Origin: Rhynchosporium graminicola
Lineage: Eukaryota > Ascomycota > Leotiomycetes > Helotiales > Ploettnerulaceae
Length of the DNA: 64,000 nt
NCBI GenBank assembly: GCA_900074885.1
Contig: FJUW01000002.1
Span: 496,001-560,000 of the forward strand
Direction: 5' to 3'
Below are positions 23,214 through 36,003 of the stretch, piece by piece. Each line of letters begins with the position of its first letter. Within the stretch, counting starts at the first letter, position 1. The notes beneath the pieces are model-generated. The model was not told the DNA's origin. It was given only the letters and a program-made list of their open reading frames with translations, and made no database searches. The translations under genes were made by a program, and so were the position numbers.

Positions 23214-24767
23214 TCATCTCCTCTGAACCACGGAGTTCATGCAATCCAACACCTGAGAAACATCAGCATTGTTCGAGTGGGAGACATTAATGGTAACTCA
23301 CCTTTTCAGGGATAACACCTTGGTTGTAGAGGTGCTTGCTGATACCTTTTACCAGTTCCATCTGCTCCTCGGCCGTCAAACCATTGATCGCACTCTCGAT
23401 AACACCTCCAAGAGACACCTTGTAGATGGCAATGAAGCTGTGATAGTACATGTAGGCAAAAAAGCCCATGATGAATTGGCAATCCATACGATCAGTGATA
23501 CCACCGTGACCCGGAATCGAGTCTCCAAAGTCCTTGATGTTGAAAGTTCTCTTGAGGCCGGAAGCGAAGAATCCTCCGAAAGGTGCAATGAGAGATGCAA
23601 AGGTGCCAAAAACTAATATATGGACTTGCATTGGTGCCATATAGAAATATTTGAAGAAAGGAAACCAGATCGGGAGATGGTAAAGACGTGGGAGGAAGAC
23701 GGGATTCGGTGTGCATTGTAATCCTGTCCAGATGTTGGCTCCAAGGTCCTATATTTGATCAGTACAAACCCTTGGGGTTTCATGGTAGGTTACTTACATT
23801 GACAGGGCAAATGAAATATTTGTAGCGCATCAAAACGTTGGTCATGATGACTCCAAAAATGATTGTCAGAAACCAAGCGCCAACGAAACCCTCGACTGTC
23901 TTCTTAGGCGACAGTTTAATGAGTTGAGTTCGGCCAAAAGTGATACCACAGATGTAAGCGAAGATGTCGTTGCAAATGACCAGTGAAACTGGCAGAAAAA
24001 ACCAGATCATGCCTTCGAAGACGTTGTTCATGATGAAGTGAGCTTGCACTACAATCAGATACAGTGCCATATGCGTCCATGCGAATTGTGTAAATTGGAA
24101 GCGGTAATGTCCGGCTTGTAGGGAAGCAACGAAAAACACGAATCCTGTAGGCCATTAGCAATTATTTCCCTCTTCTAGGTGTCTCCTTGTACCTATAACG
24201 TAGAGCACGAAGCTTATGAATCGGTGATGAGTTGCAAATGGCAGAAGCACTTTGTCAACCAATACAATATGCTTGAAGTAATAGATCACGCTTTCTCCGT
24301 ACAAGAAGTACATGGTGGTAGCCAGCCAGTACCAGTTCAAGGCTTTTGTGAATTTCAGTCGTCGGGCCCTGCTGGGAACGTTTGCAATTGCGATAACCTC
24401 CTTGAAAGACACAATCTGTACTGCAGTCACAATGGCAATAATGTAGATATGACCCATAAACATAGCTCCAAAGAACGTGCCGATCATCACGAATGTCCAT
24501 ATCGACCGGGTGATGAAGGTTGCCTTTTTCTTCTCATATTCGGATGGTTGGACTTGCTAGAGTTCGAAACGATTAGCAGAGGCTCCTCATCTCCTACGTA
24601 CAAGCTCTTACATCAAATGCGCCGTCAATGCCCAGTTTGCCCATAGTTGGAGAACCCGGCTCTGATGCGGCTTCACTTATGTCCGAGAAACTGCTCCTTC
24701 GCCCATCTGCACCAGAGCTGTTTCCGTTCCGGTGGTTGAACTTGACTCCTCGACGTGGTTTGGCCAT
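23214..24767 (-). CDS. CDS1: Phosphatidate cytidylyltransferase (CDP-diacylglycerol synthase)
   Basis: Makes CDP-diacylglycerol from phosphatidate and CTP for phosphatidylinositol and other phospholipids, in the ER. The spliced protein has a basic and Ser-rich cytosolic N-terminus (MAKPRRGVKFNHRNG), many membrane helices, and the CDP-DAG synthase signature GLKRTFNIKDFGDSIPGHGG followed by ITDRMDC, with the expected K-R, K-D, H-G-G and D-R positions. SPKKTVEGFVGAW is also diagnostic. Exon 1 is 24612-24767. Further introns lie near 24560-24611, 24140-24190, 23750-23800 and 23250-23300. The last exon encodes VLDCMNSVVQRR. It is divergent from the checkpoint gene. Confidence 0.93.
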
Positions 24768-25490
24768 GTTGCTGGCCGTTGGTGGTTGACTGAGTCCGGG
24801 CTTCCCTTCTTCTCTGCCAAGTTAAATGCTAGGTATCTTGGAAATGCCCAAGATTGATTATGTGACGCCTACAAGCATGGAGGTACCACGTCGCCGTCGT
24901 AAGAAGTTTGTGAATCGTCGGAGACTTTCAATATCAGAGATGGGGGAGGCAGAGTGGTAGGAATTGCTATGGCTGAGGTATGCTGTCGTGAAGCTGTGAA
25001 GTTGACGCCGGGGGGTGATGTTGAGTGAAAGGTTAACTGAGCCGCTCTCCGCTGACGTATCGGAACCGCCTGGTTTTTAGGGGTTTTCCAAGATTGCTTG
25101 TGAAAATTGTCCGGTCGCGTCAATGTGATAATCCAAATTCACGCGCCTGATTACACAGGATCTCTAGGGATTGAAAATTTTCCTGTTATAAACACAGGTA
25201 ATATCCTCTGATACATCAATCAACTAATCTCTTATCTACTTACGTAGCAGGAGGATTTTGGGACCGGGCAAGGGAAGATTTGGACTGATAATGATAGACT
25301 ATTATAACAATTAACTCCCGCCAAGCATGAGCGGCGGATCTAGGAAAAGCTCCCGACCCCGAAGGCGGTGGAGGCCAGCAGAACTCGCGTTGGAAAACCA
25401 CTCAAACGCGTTTGCCATTATTCAGCGCATTTTTGACCGTTGGGCACAAGCAAAAAACCAATGCTGCGTGCTCGATGACGAATTTGTGGT
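24768..25490. promoter_or_regulatory. Divergent promoter region, CDS1 and uvsD-like gene
   Basis: 723 bp between the two ATGs. It contains a perfect 10-bp palindrome AAACGCGTTT (25404-25413), whose core ACGCGT is the MluI cell-cycle box recognised by MBF in yeasts, about 80 bp before the checkpoint gene ATG. An open frame starting at 25327 overlaps the checkpoint gene start in another frame and is probably chance. Confidence 0.4.
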
Positions 25491-27928
25491 ATGGCTGGGC
25501 TCGACGATGGAGACAGTTTCTTTGGAGACGATGACCTTGATGCTTTGCCAGAAGATACTCTCCAAGATTTAGAGAACAATGCTATTCAATTTACTCAGGC
25601 CCAGACCCAAGCTCGGATTCAACCCGCCCCGTCCTCAGACTATGGTGACGAGTTTGACGATGAAGACCTGGACGACGCGGTCGTAATTGATCAATCGCGC
25701 ACTGCACCATTGATTCCACTATATCGCAATCGAAATCTTTCTGGCCACCCACCACAGCGAGACCAACGCCGACCTCAGCAGCACCCCACACCAAGCCCAG
25801 TCTTGCCAAACCGACAGCATCCAAATCCTCCGCCTCAATTCAATGAACCAAGCAGATATCAGCCTCAACAGATAGTGCGACAAAATAATGTCTTCCGGCG
25901 AGAACAAGGGAGCGCTCCTTTGCCACAACCCAACTCGGAGGTGGAACGATTACAAAGTATAATTGAAGAAGTACGGATTCTATGGCAATGTTATGGAATT
26001 TTGCTGAGACGTTTTTAGTTGACGAAGGAGCGCAATTCTTTGAAGAACGATGTTAATTCTAAGGCGGGGGAAATCTCGATTGTACGAACCAAACATGAGA
26101 CGACGATCAAGGAATATGAGCGGGAGATGGCTGCTCAGCGCAAGCTAGGGGAGGATAAGCTGGCAAAGCAACAGAAAGCATTGGAGGCTGCACGCATAGC
26201 AGAAAAGAATGCTGCAACCGAAAGGGATTTCATAAAGCGGGATCTGGCCGAGGAAACAGAGCTGGTACGAAAGCTGAATAAGGCTAGAGACACGGGAAAG
26301 AAGGGTCTTGACGTGGTCACCCCTAAGAAGAAGAAAGCCAACCCTCTCCGTGATGGGTTTGATGATGACGAGATTGAGATCATGTCTCCTTCGAAACTTT
26401 CGCCTTCGAAGTTCCAAAAACGAAATGTTGGGTCTCCATCCAAGCCAGGGAAGAGGAAGCGGAAGGCTGTTGAAAGTCCAGCAGGTGCTTTGCAGGTCAT
26501 ACATAGCGAGGAATCTACAGAATCTATCCAGCAAGCCCCGATGCTTGACGAGGCTCTTATAGCGAGGCTAGGAATTCAGGATGATCGATTTGATGTGAGC
26601 TGGGAAAATTTAACTCTCAGTATATCGGAATGCTAATCACAACGTGAAGTTTCTGGGAATGATGCTAGATCATCGTGTTAACGGAAACGGGGTCCGGACT
26701 TTCGAGGAATTAGGAAAACATGCCTATCCATCCGCTCCCGACGAGTCTTTCCAGGCAATCATACTAGGGAAGATTCCATCGCTTGGGTTCAAAAAGACAT
26801 CTAAGGATCTTGAGGTGGACTTTTGTCAGCTTCTGGTCACGATGTGGGCGAACTGTGTAGAAGAGAGCCATGTAAGTTCTGTTAACAAATTAGTAGACCG
26901 GACTATTGACATATACGTAGTATGCACCTGTATATCTGTTGATTGACATGTTGACATTTGCGCTGGAGCTCAGTGCCTATGCGATCGCTCCAAACATCAT
27001 CGACTCTCTGGTTTTGGTGGCTCAGCTAACTGCAGATCGCGTAGCCATCAAAAGATTTCAGAAGTGTCGTGATCCCTTGGAAAAGTACATCGATGTCACT
27101 GCTTGCATGTCACTTCTGTACCTTGCAGCTCAAGGATGCATGCACGATCAGGAACACATAACCCGATTCTGGAGGCGGATGCGTTGGGATTTGGTGCTCT
27201 TCATGCTGAGCACGAATCAGGGTCTAACCGACATGTGTCTAATGATCGATCTTCTATCGACGAGCATAACGCCGGAGACATTCGGCGCTGCGGCTACAGA
27301 AATGACCTACTTCGAGCAAACAAACCATACGCTCAACAAGATTGCATGGCATCTCGTTGAAACCCCAGCTACACTTCTTTCGATCGAAGGAGAGGAGCCT
27401 GCAGGTACGACAGTGATTAGTGAGAACTGGGCGGAGAGCGACATTTACAAGCTCAGGATCCGGTTACTCCATCTCCTAATCGCTATGTCTAGATCTTCTT
27501 TTGCCTGCGGCATATTGGAGTCAAATGACCTGTTCATAGGCAGACTTGTCTCTCTCCTCAGTGACGAGATGGACGCTCTGTATGATTTCAAGGCTGGAAA
27601 AAATGACAGGCAAGTAGTCAAAAGATAATTCTCTACGCATATGACTGACTTCAGGTCTAGTGCAAGAATAATAACTCTAGGCTTTCGGTTACTTTACCAC
27701 CTAGTAACCAAATACGAAAACATCGACATGCAGAAAAAGCTATCCGTCATCGCAGGTGGACCACAGAAATACATTTTGCTATTGTCGCGGCTACATTTCT
27801 CCGAGGACGACCTGGTTTTGGAGTCTTTGATCGAGCCTGATATCGCACGATTGGCTTTCGAGCTTCTTGGCTTGCTCGTTACGCCCGAAGAAGGTGATGC
27901 CATACACGACGCTTTCTCTAGCACGTGA
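25491..27928 (+). CDS. uvsD: ATRIP/Rad26/uvsD-type DNA damage checkpoint protein
   Basis: Partner of the ATR kinase in the replication and DNA-damage checkpoint. Five exons give 746 aa (introns 25971-26018, 26595-26649, 26872-26920, 27610-27654). The acidic N-terminus (DDGDSFFGDDDLDALPEDTLQ, then DLENNAIQFTQ) matches the family RPA-binding start. A coiled coil follows (about residues 150-250), then a basic KKKK/KRKRK linker and a C-terminal helical domain rich in Leu (LLSTSITPETFG, LLHLLIAMSRSS). The last intron uses a GC donor (AG|GCAAGT); every GT alternative breaks the frame. The ATG at 25491 is chosen for the conserved acidic start. An open stretch after the stop (27935-28100) could hide another exon, but no splice pair convinced me. 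Confidence 0.8.
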
Positions 27929-29721
27929 AATTTCATCTGCACTCCAATGTATCGCGCATGTATATATTAGAGTTTGCAGAGAGGCACCAGGCGTTCGGCA
28001 TACCAGATATTGGCGTTCTCGGGCATTTTATTGGAGTATACTTGGGGTATGTAGAACCGCGAAAGTACATGAAGATGAATGAGAAACTGTCTTCCTATGC
28101 CTAATCTTCCCCATAGAGGAATGATTTTTGCCCTGTAATAATAAATGATCCAGCACCAATATCACAGCGCCGCGGTTTTGCCGAACAATAGGCGACCATC
28201 GTGAGATTCAGCCTTGATGGGTCCACCGGTCGGAGATTCGATACCTAACCTTGGGTATGGCCGCCGCTTCGATCCGATGATTGCGGGATATTGGCAAAAC
28301 TCTGGCACGCAATAGCCGCAACACAACCCATCATTAAAACAGACTTTCAATGAAGCAGAACGAATGAAAAGTTAGGAATGTTCCTTCGGGCTCAATTCCT
28401 TCACCGCCAAGTCCGCATCTCTGATTTCTCCTTCATGCTCCGTGATGGATTGATACTCTGATACCGTGGTTATCGATTGTGGACCGGTAGACCCGGTCTC
28501 AGCCTCGAGGAAAAAGGAAATGGGAAGAATGGAATCCATGAAAGAGGGTTTTCTCCACAGGAAAACTCTCTCCACTCCCCATGTTCTCCACGGCGGAAAG
28601 TGCCAGGTCCTGGTCTTGCTAGGTGCCTGGAAGCCACATGGCATTGTTCGACGCCTCGGAGCGCGTTTCCAGTGTCACCGAGTGTCGCGCCGACGCTTGT
28701 CCACTTTTGTCTCGAGATCCAATGCTGATTAATGTTCGGCCTGGGCCTAGGAGGATGCTTTTAGGTGATGCGTGAGGCGAGGTGAAGTGAGATTTAGAAG
28801 GGATGGTTGATGCATGTGTCATGTGAATCGATCATCTGATGGAGGCGAGACAAAGACGTTTGATATTAGAGATTTGGGGTTTTGAAAGTATGGGTGGCAT
28901 GAATTTTCGAGTCGATGTTCCGAGTCTTGGCATGTATGTACCGTGACTTTTGCTTTTTGGGCGGTGTCTTTGTTGTTGATTGATGACACGATGTCACACT
29001 GATGCGGCGAGTCGAGTCGTCTGATAATTGACTTGGGTAGCGCGTGTTGCCACTGTTCGAACCCGATACCATGAACACACGAGAATAGACTGGGTGGATC
29101 TTAAAATCCTTACGGAGGTAGAATAGTACTGTATCTAAGAGTCTCTCGGTACCGCCGGAACGTGACCCTGTTTGAAATGGAGCAAGCCAGTCGCAATGAA
29201 GTGCCAAGGTGGACGTTAGCTTTCCAGTGCTCTGGAATCTGGATCGTCCTGTTTGACGCTTTTTCGCCTCATTTGCTCGATAATTCCACTATTTGGACTG
29301 GCTTAATAAACATCTGAATTATTTTTTGTTTTTGGTTTGGTGGCAGACAGGGATTGGTGTGGCACTGAGACAGATGATGTACGGATGGAGACTTGGAGTG
29401 AGAGGGGACCCCACAGTTTTCTAAAGGTAGTCCGTAGCCAAGGAGAAACTCCAAGATATTTCTACACTTCAAACGGCCTCCGGCTCAGCCACTACCAGCA
29501 CCATTTTCCACCCTGGTGAGGACATTCGCGACGACACACTCCAATAGATTTCGTGGTGAATCTAGGTGACGCGATTTACTAAAGTACGAGTGTTGGTTAT
29601 ACCTACTACAAGCAACCCTTGAGAATGAATGATACATGCACATAGCACGATCCGCGTGCCCACAAATTCAAAGCATCCTGAATCATGTTAGATCTGGAAC
29701 TCCCTCCCCTCTTTTGTCAGT

Positions 29722-29745
29722 CCACGACCACGACCACGACCACGA
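29722..29745. repeat. Hexanucleotide repeat (CCACGA)x4
   Basis: Four perfect copies in a row. Confidence 0.9.
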
Positions 29746-30870
29746 TCCGCCCTGTCTTCCTCGGCCTCACTGGTGCATCTCTTTCGGACCGACCTGATGG
29801 TAGCGATTTCAGCCCATACTCTCCTCGGTACTCTACCGAGTCTACCAGGAATCAAGTCCTGGCTGGGCTTTCTGGCGTGATCTGGGCATCGCAGCTCGAA
29901 ACGATCAAGTGCAGACAGAGGCCGACCCCAGAAAGCTCCAAGAAAGCCGGATCAATTGGCCCATACCAACCAGATTTTCAGCGCCATCCTCGACGTAGTT
30001 TATGGCCACTCATGCCCCGAGCTTTACCCCAGCACGCCCCATCACGCCCCCCAGAATGGGAACGGCAACGGCCTCAGCCCATATGCGTCTGCAGGGAGCG
30101 AGACAGGCCACAGCTTGCAGTGCTGGGGTAGAGCACCGAGATGCGTCCGAGTGCCCTGTCAGAACCCTTTTTGTAGGCCAGCAAAGCCTTTCCTCGACGT
30201 CCACTTACAGTCGCCGACGCGACCACAGGTGACCTTGGGAAGAGGATGGACCCAATGAACGCCAGGCCAGGCCAGTGTTGAGTCGTGAAGCCAGACGCCA
30301 TTGCCAGCACTCGGCCTTAACGCGGCTCCTTAGCAGATGTGGAGGAGGGAAAGGGTGCTTAGAGAGGAGAGGGTAGCCACGGTCGAGTTTTCAAAATTAA
30401 GTATTGGTACTGTGCGGAGAAGAGATGGGGAGAGGGAGGGGAATGGGCAACGCGGATGGAAAAGATGTGAGTAGCTAGGGAGGTATGGTAATCTCTGCTT
30501 TTCTACTCGTGTACAAGTACAAGTCTATTTCGACAGGTGATCTGATAGCACGATCTCTGTGACGAGGAAGCAATGATGTCGTGTGGTTTTGTCTAGACTC
30601 ACCTGTAGGAACTACCACTACAGTGGTACACTCTCCGTCCATGGATAGATAGTATACTCCGCAAGTACAGTAAGGATTTGCCTTAACCTTCCTTGTCCGT
30701 ACTCGTGATCTGTACCTACTGTACTTAGGAAGAAATTAAGCTCGCTCGCGTCTTGGATTCCCCAAGCCTCCACTTCCTCCTTCACCCCACCAAACTAGAG
30801 TCTAGGACACAACCGGCGCTATTTCGCGTGCTTCTCCTCGCGTCCAGTTAAATCTGCTTCCAGATATGGT

Positions 30871-30903
30871 GCTAGTGCTAGTGCTAGTGCTAGTGCTAGT
30901 GCT
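30871..30903. repeat. Hexanucleotide repeat (GCTAGT)x5.5
   Basis: Five perfect GCTAGT units followed by GCT. Confidence 0.95.
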
Positions 30904-31138
30904 CATAGTGTGGAACCACAGCCCCGATGGAACCCCCCATCTCGTTCAACACGCCGCTAAAGTCATCTCGGCCAATCTGGGACATCTGGCTCAGTCAGTC
31001 GCAGAATGAGGGGAGCTACCTACACGCACGCACGCTAGTTGAAGTTTTCGCAGGTAGAAGTACAAACAAGTACTTACTTCGAAGTAGTAAATTCCCAATT
31101 TGACTAGAGTTTAATCCTTGCGTGTCAGGTCTCCACAT

Positions 31139-31144
31139 CCCCGC
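31139..31144 (-). promoter_or_regulatory. Candidate CreA/Mig1-type site (SYGGRG) upstream of hexose transporter
   Basis: CCCCGC on the plus strand is the complement of SYGGRG, the carbon-repressor core, about 515 bp before the transporter ATG. A second match, CCCCAG, lies at 31477-31482. Such short sites occur often by chance; the sugar-transporter context is the only support. Confidence 0.25.
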
Positions 31145-31280
31145 GTCCCCATGTCATGTCCGTGTCCGTCCTGCCCTAGCGAAATTCAATTGAAAGGAGT
31201 TGAGCGTGTGACTGCCCAATACCTTCCTTCCTTCGTTCATGCGAATCGACCGCGGCCAGGCTAGTAAATTTAGTAGTCTA

Positions 31281-31320
31281 GTCCAGTCCAGTCCAGTCCA
31301 GTCCAGTCCAGTCCAGTCCA
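31281..31320. repeat. Pentanucleotide repeat (GTCCA)x8
   Basis: Eight perfect units, followed by a decayed unit GTCTAGTCC. It lies about 340 bp upstream of the hexose transporter ATG. Confidence 0.95.
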
Positions 31321-31658
31321 GTCTAGTCCTATCTTGTCTCGTTATCGTTCTCGTTCTCGTTCTTAGTGTGGTCCTACGTACCTCGAGACCGACCCAGGAA
31401 CTTTATTGACGGCTACACGCTGCCGAGCACATTCCTTTGTTGTTGTCGGGTTGCCTTAAATAAGACCCTCCCCTCCCCCAGCCTGCACGCGCAATCTCTC
31501 TTTGCCTCACTCGAATCATCTGCCATCCTTCGCCGTCCGCCCCCTCGACCTATCGATCCATCCCTGGACCGATCGATCACCTTCACCTTCACCTTCTTCA
31601 CCTATCCCATACCTACTGTAGTAATAGAGTGTCTTTGTGACATTCCATCTCTCTCAAA

Positions 31659-33522
31659 ATGGCCGGCGGTGCTCTTCACGCTACCGATAACATCGAGCAT
31701 ACAGAGGCTCCTGTAAGTAGATCCACGACTTCACTTTCGAATCATTCATCATTTGAAGTTTTCCATCATTCGAAAACAGTTACTGACTAAGCTTTTCTCT
31801 CTGTCTAGATCACCCTCAAGGCATACCTTCTCTGCGCCTTCGCATCGTTTGGTGGTATCTTCTTCGGATATGATTCGGGGTACATCAACGGTGTTCTTGG
31901 CTCGCAAGTTTTCATCGACCTGATCGAAACCCCCGGTGCCGAAGCTCTCAAATCTTCCAACCAATCTCTGATCGTCTCTATCCTCTCTGCTGGCACCTTC
32001 TTCGGCGCTCTCATTGCTGGCGATGTCGCCGATCGCATTGGTCGTAAATGGACTGTTATTGGAGGCTGCTTGATCTACGTCATCGGTGTCATCATTCAGA
32101 TGCTCACTGGTCTTGGAGGCTCATCTCATGCTCTTGGTCTGATCGTCGGTGGTCGTGTCATTGCAGGTCTCGGTGTCGGTTTCGAGAGCGCCATTGTCAT
32201 TCTCTACATGAGTGAAATTGTGAGTTACCAATACGCTGAATTATTGCCGCTCCCTTACTGACAGTCTCTTCCAGTGCCCTAAGAAGGTTCGTGGTGCTCT
32301 TGTCGCCGGCTACCAATTCTGCATCACTATCGGTCTCCTCCTTGCTTCTTGCGTCGTCTACGCCTGTGAGAACAAGACCGGTGCCCAATCCTACCGCATT
32401 CCCATCGGCATCCAATTTGCCTGGGCTGCTATCCTCGCCGGTGGATTGCTTTTCCTCCCAGATTCCCCACGTTACTTTGTCAAGAAGGGCAGACTCGAAG
32501 ACGCTAGCAGATCCCTTCAGAGACTCCGTGGACAGCCAGGCGATTCCGAGTACATTCAGAACGAGCTGGCTGAGATTATCGCCAATGAGGAGTACGAGCG
32601 AAGTGTCATTCCAAACGCTGGTTTCTTCGGCAGTTGGGCAAGCTGCTTTTCGGGTTCTCTCTTCAAGCAATCTTCGAATGTCCGCCGCACTATTCTGGGA
32701 ACTTCGCTACAGATGATGCAACAATGGACTGGTGTCAACTTCATCTTTTACTACTCTACTCCATTCTTGAAGTCCACCGGAGCTATCAGCAACGAGTTCT
32801 TGATTTCGCTTATCTTCACCTTGGTCAACGTCTGCTCTACCCCTATCTCCTTCTGGGCCGTCGAGAAACTTGGTCGCCGACCTCTTCTCGTCTGGGGTGC
32901 ATTTGGCATGTTGATCTGCCAGTTCCTGGTGGCAATCATTGGTGTCACCGTCGGATTCAACCACACCCATTTGCGCGGCGAGGAAACAATCGCAAACAAC
33001 ATCTCGGCCGTCAATGCCCAGATCGCCTTCATCGCTATTTTCATCTTCTTCTTCGCCACTACTTGGGGACCAGGAGCTTGGATTCTTATCGGTGAAATCT
33101 TCCCATTGCCCATCCGATCTCGTGGTGTCGGTCTTTCCACCGCCTCCAACTGGCTCTGGAATACTGTAAGTTTTTTTCCCCAACACCCCCCACTCTCACT
33201 AAACCAACACTAACAAAACCCTAAGATCATCTCTGTCATTACACCTTACATGGTTGGAACGGAGCACGGTAACCTCAAGTCATCCGTCTTTTTCGTCTGG
33301 GGTGGTCTCTGTACCGCTGCCTTCATCTACGCCTACTTCTTGGTACCAGAGACCAAGGGTCTTTCCCTCGAACAGGTTGACCGCATGATGGAGGAGTCTT
33401 CCCCACGTACATCTTCCAAGTGGGTTCCCCACGAGACCTTTGCCTCCGCCATGGGTACTCATGGCCACAATGACGACAAGCCCACTGTCGAGCATGACGT
33501 CGAAAAGAGAGCTGCCTACTAG
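31659..33522 (+). CDS. MFS hexose/glucose transporter (sugar porter family)
   Basis: Plasma-membrane monosaccharide transporter of the fungal HXT/HGT type. Four exons (introns 31713-31808, 32220-32274, 33166-33225; all phase 0) give 550 aa with 12 predicted membrane helices. Sugar-porter signatures: GYDSGYINGVLG in helix 1, ADRIGRKW, GRVIAGLGVGFESA, PDSPRYFVKKGR, QQWTGVNFIFYY (helix 7, sugar binding), KLGRRPLL, WGPGAWILIGEIFPLPIRSR, and PETKGLSLEQVD near the C-terminus. The start follows a long C/T-rich leader, typical of strongly expressed fungal genes. The protein resembles high-affinity glucose transporters more than glucose sensors, because it lacks a long cytoplasmic tail. Confidence 0.93.
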
Positions 33523-36003
33523 GTGCCTTTCAGTGTCGTAGACTGCAAATTCTGTGTATGCATTGGCATTTGACTTGTCATGCGGCGTTGGCATATTGGC
33601 CTGGAAGGAACAGAGCTTAGACGGCTCTTTTGATCATCGCGCTTTGTATAATTGAATTAATGAAATACCAAAACAAGCTTTACTGCATTCAATCCATAAC
33701 TCTAGATGTGAGACATATTACTCCACTATTCGTACCTGGCTAAATCCTGTGTTGGTCTCGCCACTCGGTACTAGAGCTTACGCCATCGTCTATACGACGC
33801 ACAACAATCGGAAGACCTTGTGATCAGAGAGTGAATCCTACTATCTTCTCTCTGACAATACATGATCACTTGACGGGCTACTCCAACGGTTTCGCCAACT
33901 TGTACAATTTATCTACTACCAAATGACTACTACCAAATGACTACTAAATTAACTAGGCTTCTCCGGCATGTCTTTCTAGGACTCCACGCTAGCGATCCTC
34001 GCACTATATTATTTGATCACATCCACGCTCAGAAATTATATACTGATACACAAGCGTTCTCTAGAGTCTAGCGCATAAACTAACACGGGTAATGATGCTT
34101 TTAATGTAGCTGGGAAGAATCGGATATCTCGGTTCACTGAGTCTGAGTCCTGGCTCGAAAGAAGTAGGAGGGGTAGTTGGGTGTTTTGGGTGTTTGGTGG
34201 GAAAAGTCGGTTACTTTTTGGTTTGGGGATGGATAGATAATCATCGATAAATTCTATGGCTCAGGGTGTAGAATCGGTGGTTTTTTTTCCGAGTGGAAGT
34301 CATAGATGAAAATTATTGGCGTCTCGGTTGGAAAGGAGTTTACTACACGATCGAGACTCGATTTGATTGTTGTTCAGCGCGCACGCCGAGCGAGATGAGT
34401 GCAGTGGCTAGCTGAGTGTGGACGAGTATAGTTTAAGTAGAGATGTGGGTGTGTGTGATGCGTTATCGCTCACTCACTCACTCGCTACCGATCCTCTCCT
34501 TGAGAAGAAGTGGGATCTCGGATTCTGTGTTCTGATGACGGCTGGTTATTCACTAGTAGCTTTCACTTCAGTGAAGGGTACCTTTCCTCGGATATGGGAG
34601 ACTGGGATCGAGTTTTGACGGTTTGGGTCTAGAGGTGTTACTGGCTATCGGGTATCGGGCTGGTGAGGGAGTCGCAGTGACGAGTTTTGGAGAGGGGAGG
34701 TGGATAAGGTTGGAGGTGTGTACTACCTAGATTGGAGCCAAAAGTTGCGCTTTCAGTGGGTAGGTAGGTAGGTAGGTAGTTCATGTTCTAATATTGACTG
34801 ACTACCTTTCAGAACGAACTATTGGAGGTAGGTTAGCTGGCTCAAAGTAGGCTGAATGAGTCACTTTAGTATAGTTGGTTCTAGTTGTCTTTTCAAAGGT
34901 ACCTAGGTATTGCAGCGAGTGCACGTAAGTAGGCTCGAAATTGAATTGAATCGTTGTAGTATAGTCAGTTCTAGTTTTATAACTAGGTAAAATTATAGAC
35001 GGTTACTACCAGCTCGCTCGGGTGGGGGAGGTGATGAAGTCACTTTATACTCCTCCTTGACTGACATCGAGTGGGAGGGAGGAGAGTTTGAAAGCAAGAG
35101 AGGCCAAAGCTCCGTTATGATTGCAGCAACGAGGGATTACATCTTGCTACCAATACCAATTTTCCCACGACGGTCCCGTGCTATTGTCTAGTATTCAGAC
35201 GGGATTGTGAATGCGGAATCATCCTCCATAGTCTAATTGTTTACTATAAAGCTCATCGAGTTGTTGGTACTGGATATTAATGCTTTACTTTACATTGAGA
35301 AGATAGGTGCTTATTCCTCTTGCGCATTACCCAGAAGGTATGTAAATTAAAAGCGAAATGTGACGGAAGATCACTGCTTGGTTTGCTCTCAGCACACTGT
35401 GTCATCGTTTTCTATAAGGACATGGGATATACGAAGGTTCATCTTGTTGATTCTCGCTTGCAGTCCAGGAGGGAAGTAGTTTAAAGTTGCATCGCCAGTT
35501 GGAATGAAAAAGGACTGCTTCGCATATGCTCCGCATAAAATACACATACGAACGAGTTTAATAAATTTTCTCTTCTTATTGAGATATTCTCTGTGCTGTA
35601 CCCCTGCTATCGATGTCAGAAAAAAGTGCCCAATTCTGGCGATGCTGATATTACCTCAAGAAGACAGTAGGTTGCAAAGTCAATTTCGCGACTCTAACAT
35701 CTTTCTAAGTCAAATTTGTATGATTTTTGCGATATTCCTACGATAATCAAGTAAAGTCTTGAGAAGTCTTTGTGGCTTCGATACTCTTAGCACAAGCAAG
35801 GTTCCAGTCTGGCCTTGGCATCAACAGGGGTCCGAGTATCCAAATCGACGTCATGCATCCCGGGACTCGAGAAATAAAATACCTCGAAGACCTCAAGAGT
35901 CTAATAGAGCCACCCACGACTCTCACATACTGCGCTGTGAAAACCGAGATTAGAAATTCTTCTTGCACTGCCAATTATACACCGCAAACACAGCCATTCA
36001 AAC
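33523..36003. other. 2.5-kb non-coding region
   Basis: No gene recognised. It contains two perfect copies of the 14-mer CTACCAAATGACTA in tandem (33916-33943) and a (GGTA)5 repeat (34759-34778). Confidence 0.4.
34759..34778. repeat. Tetranucleotide repeat (GGTA)x5
   Basis: Five perfect units. Confidence 0.9.

Larger units (their letters stand above)
27929..31658. other. 3.7-kb non-coding region upstream of the hexose transporter
   Basis: Only short frames with poor starts. It holds simple repeats at 29722-29745, 30871-30903 and 31281-31320, and C/T-rich tracts close to the transporter start. A 90-codon minus-strand frame (28372-28644) with an ATG is not recognisable and is left uncalled. 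Confidence 0.4.

Noticed and set aside
27935..28102. Possible extra exon of the uvsD-type gene after its stop (open frame reading MYILEFAERHQAFGIPDIGV)
   Set aside because: No donor/acceptor pair joins it in frame with the preceding exon, and 50-codon open stretches occur by chance.
28162..28350. 62-codon minus-strand frame with protein-like ending
   Set aside because: No ATG and no splice partner found; too short to call.
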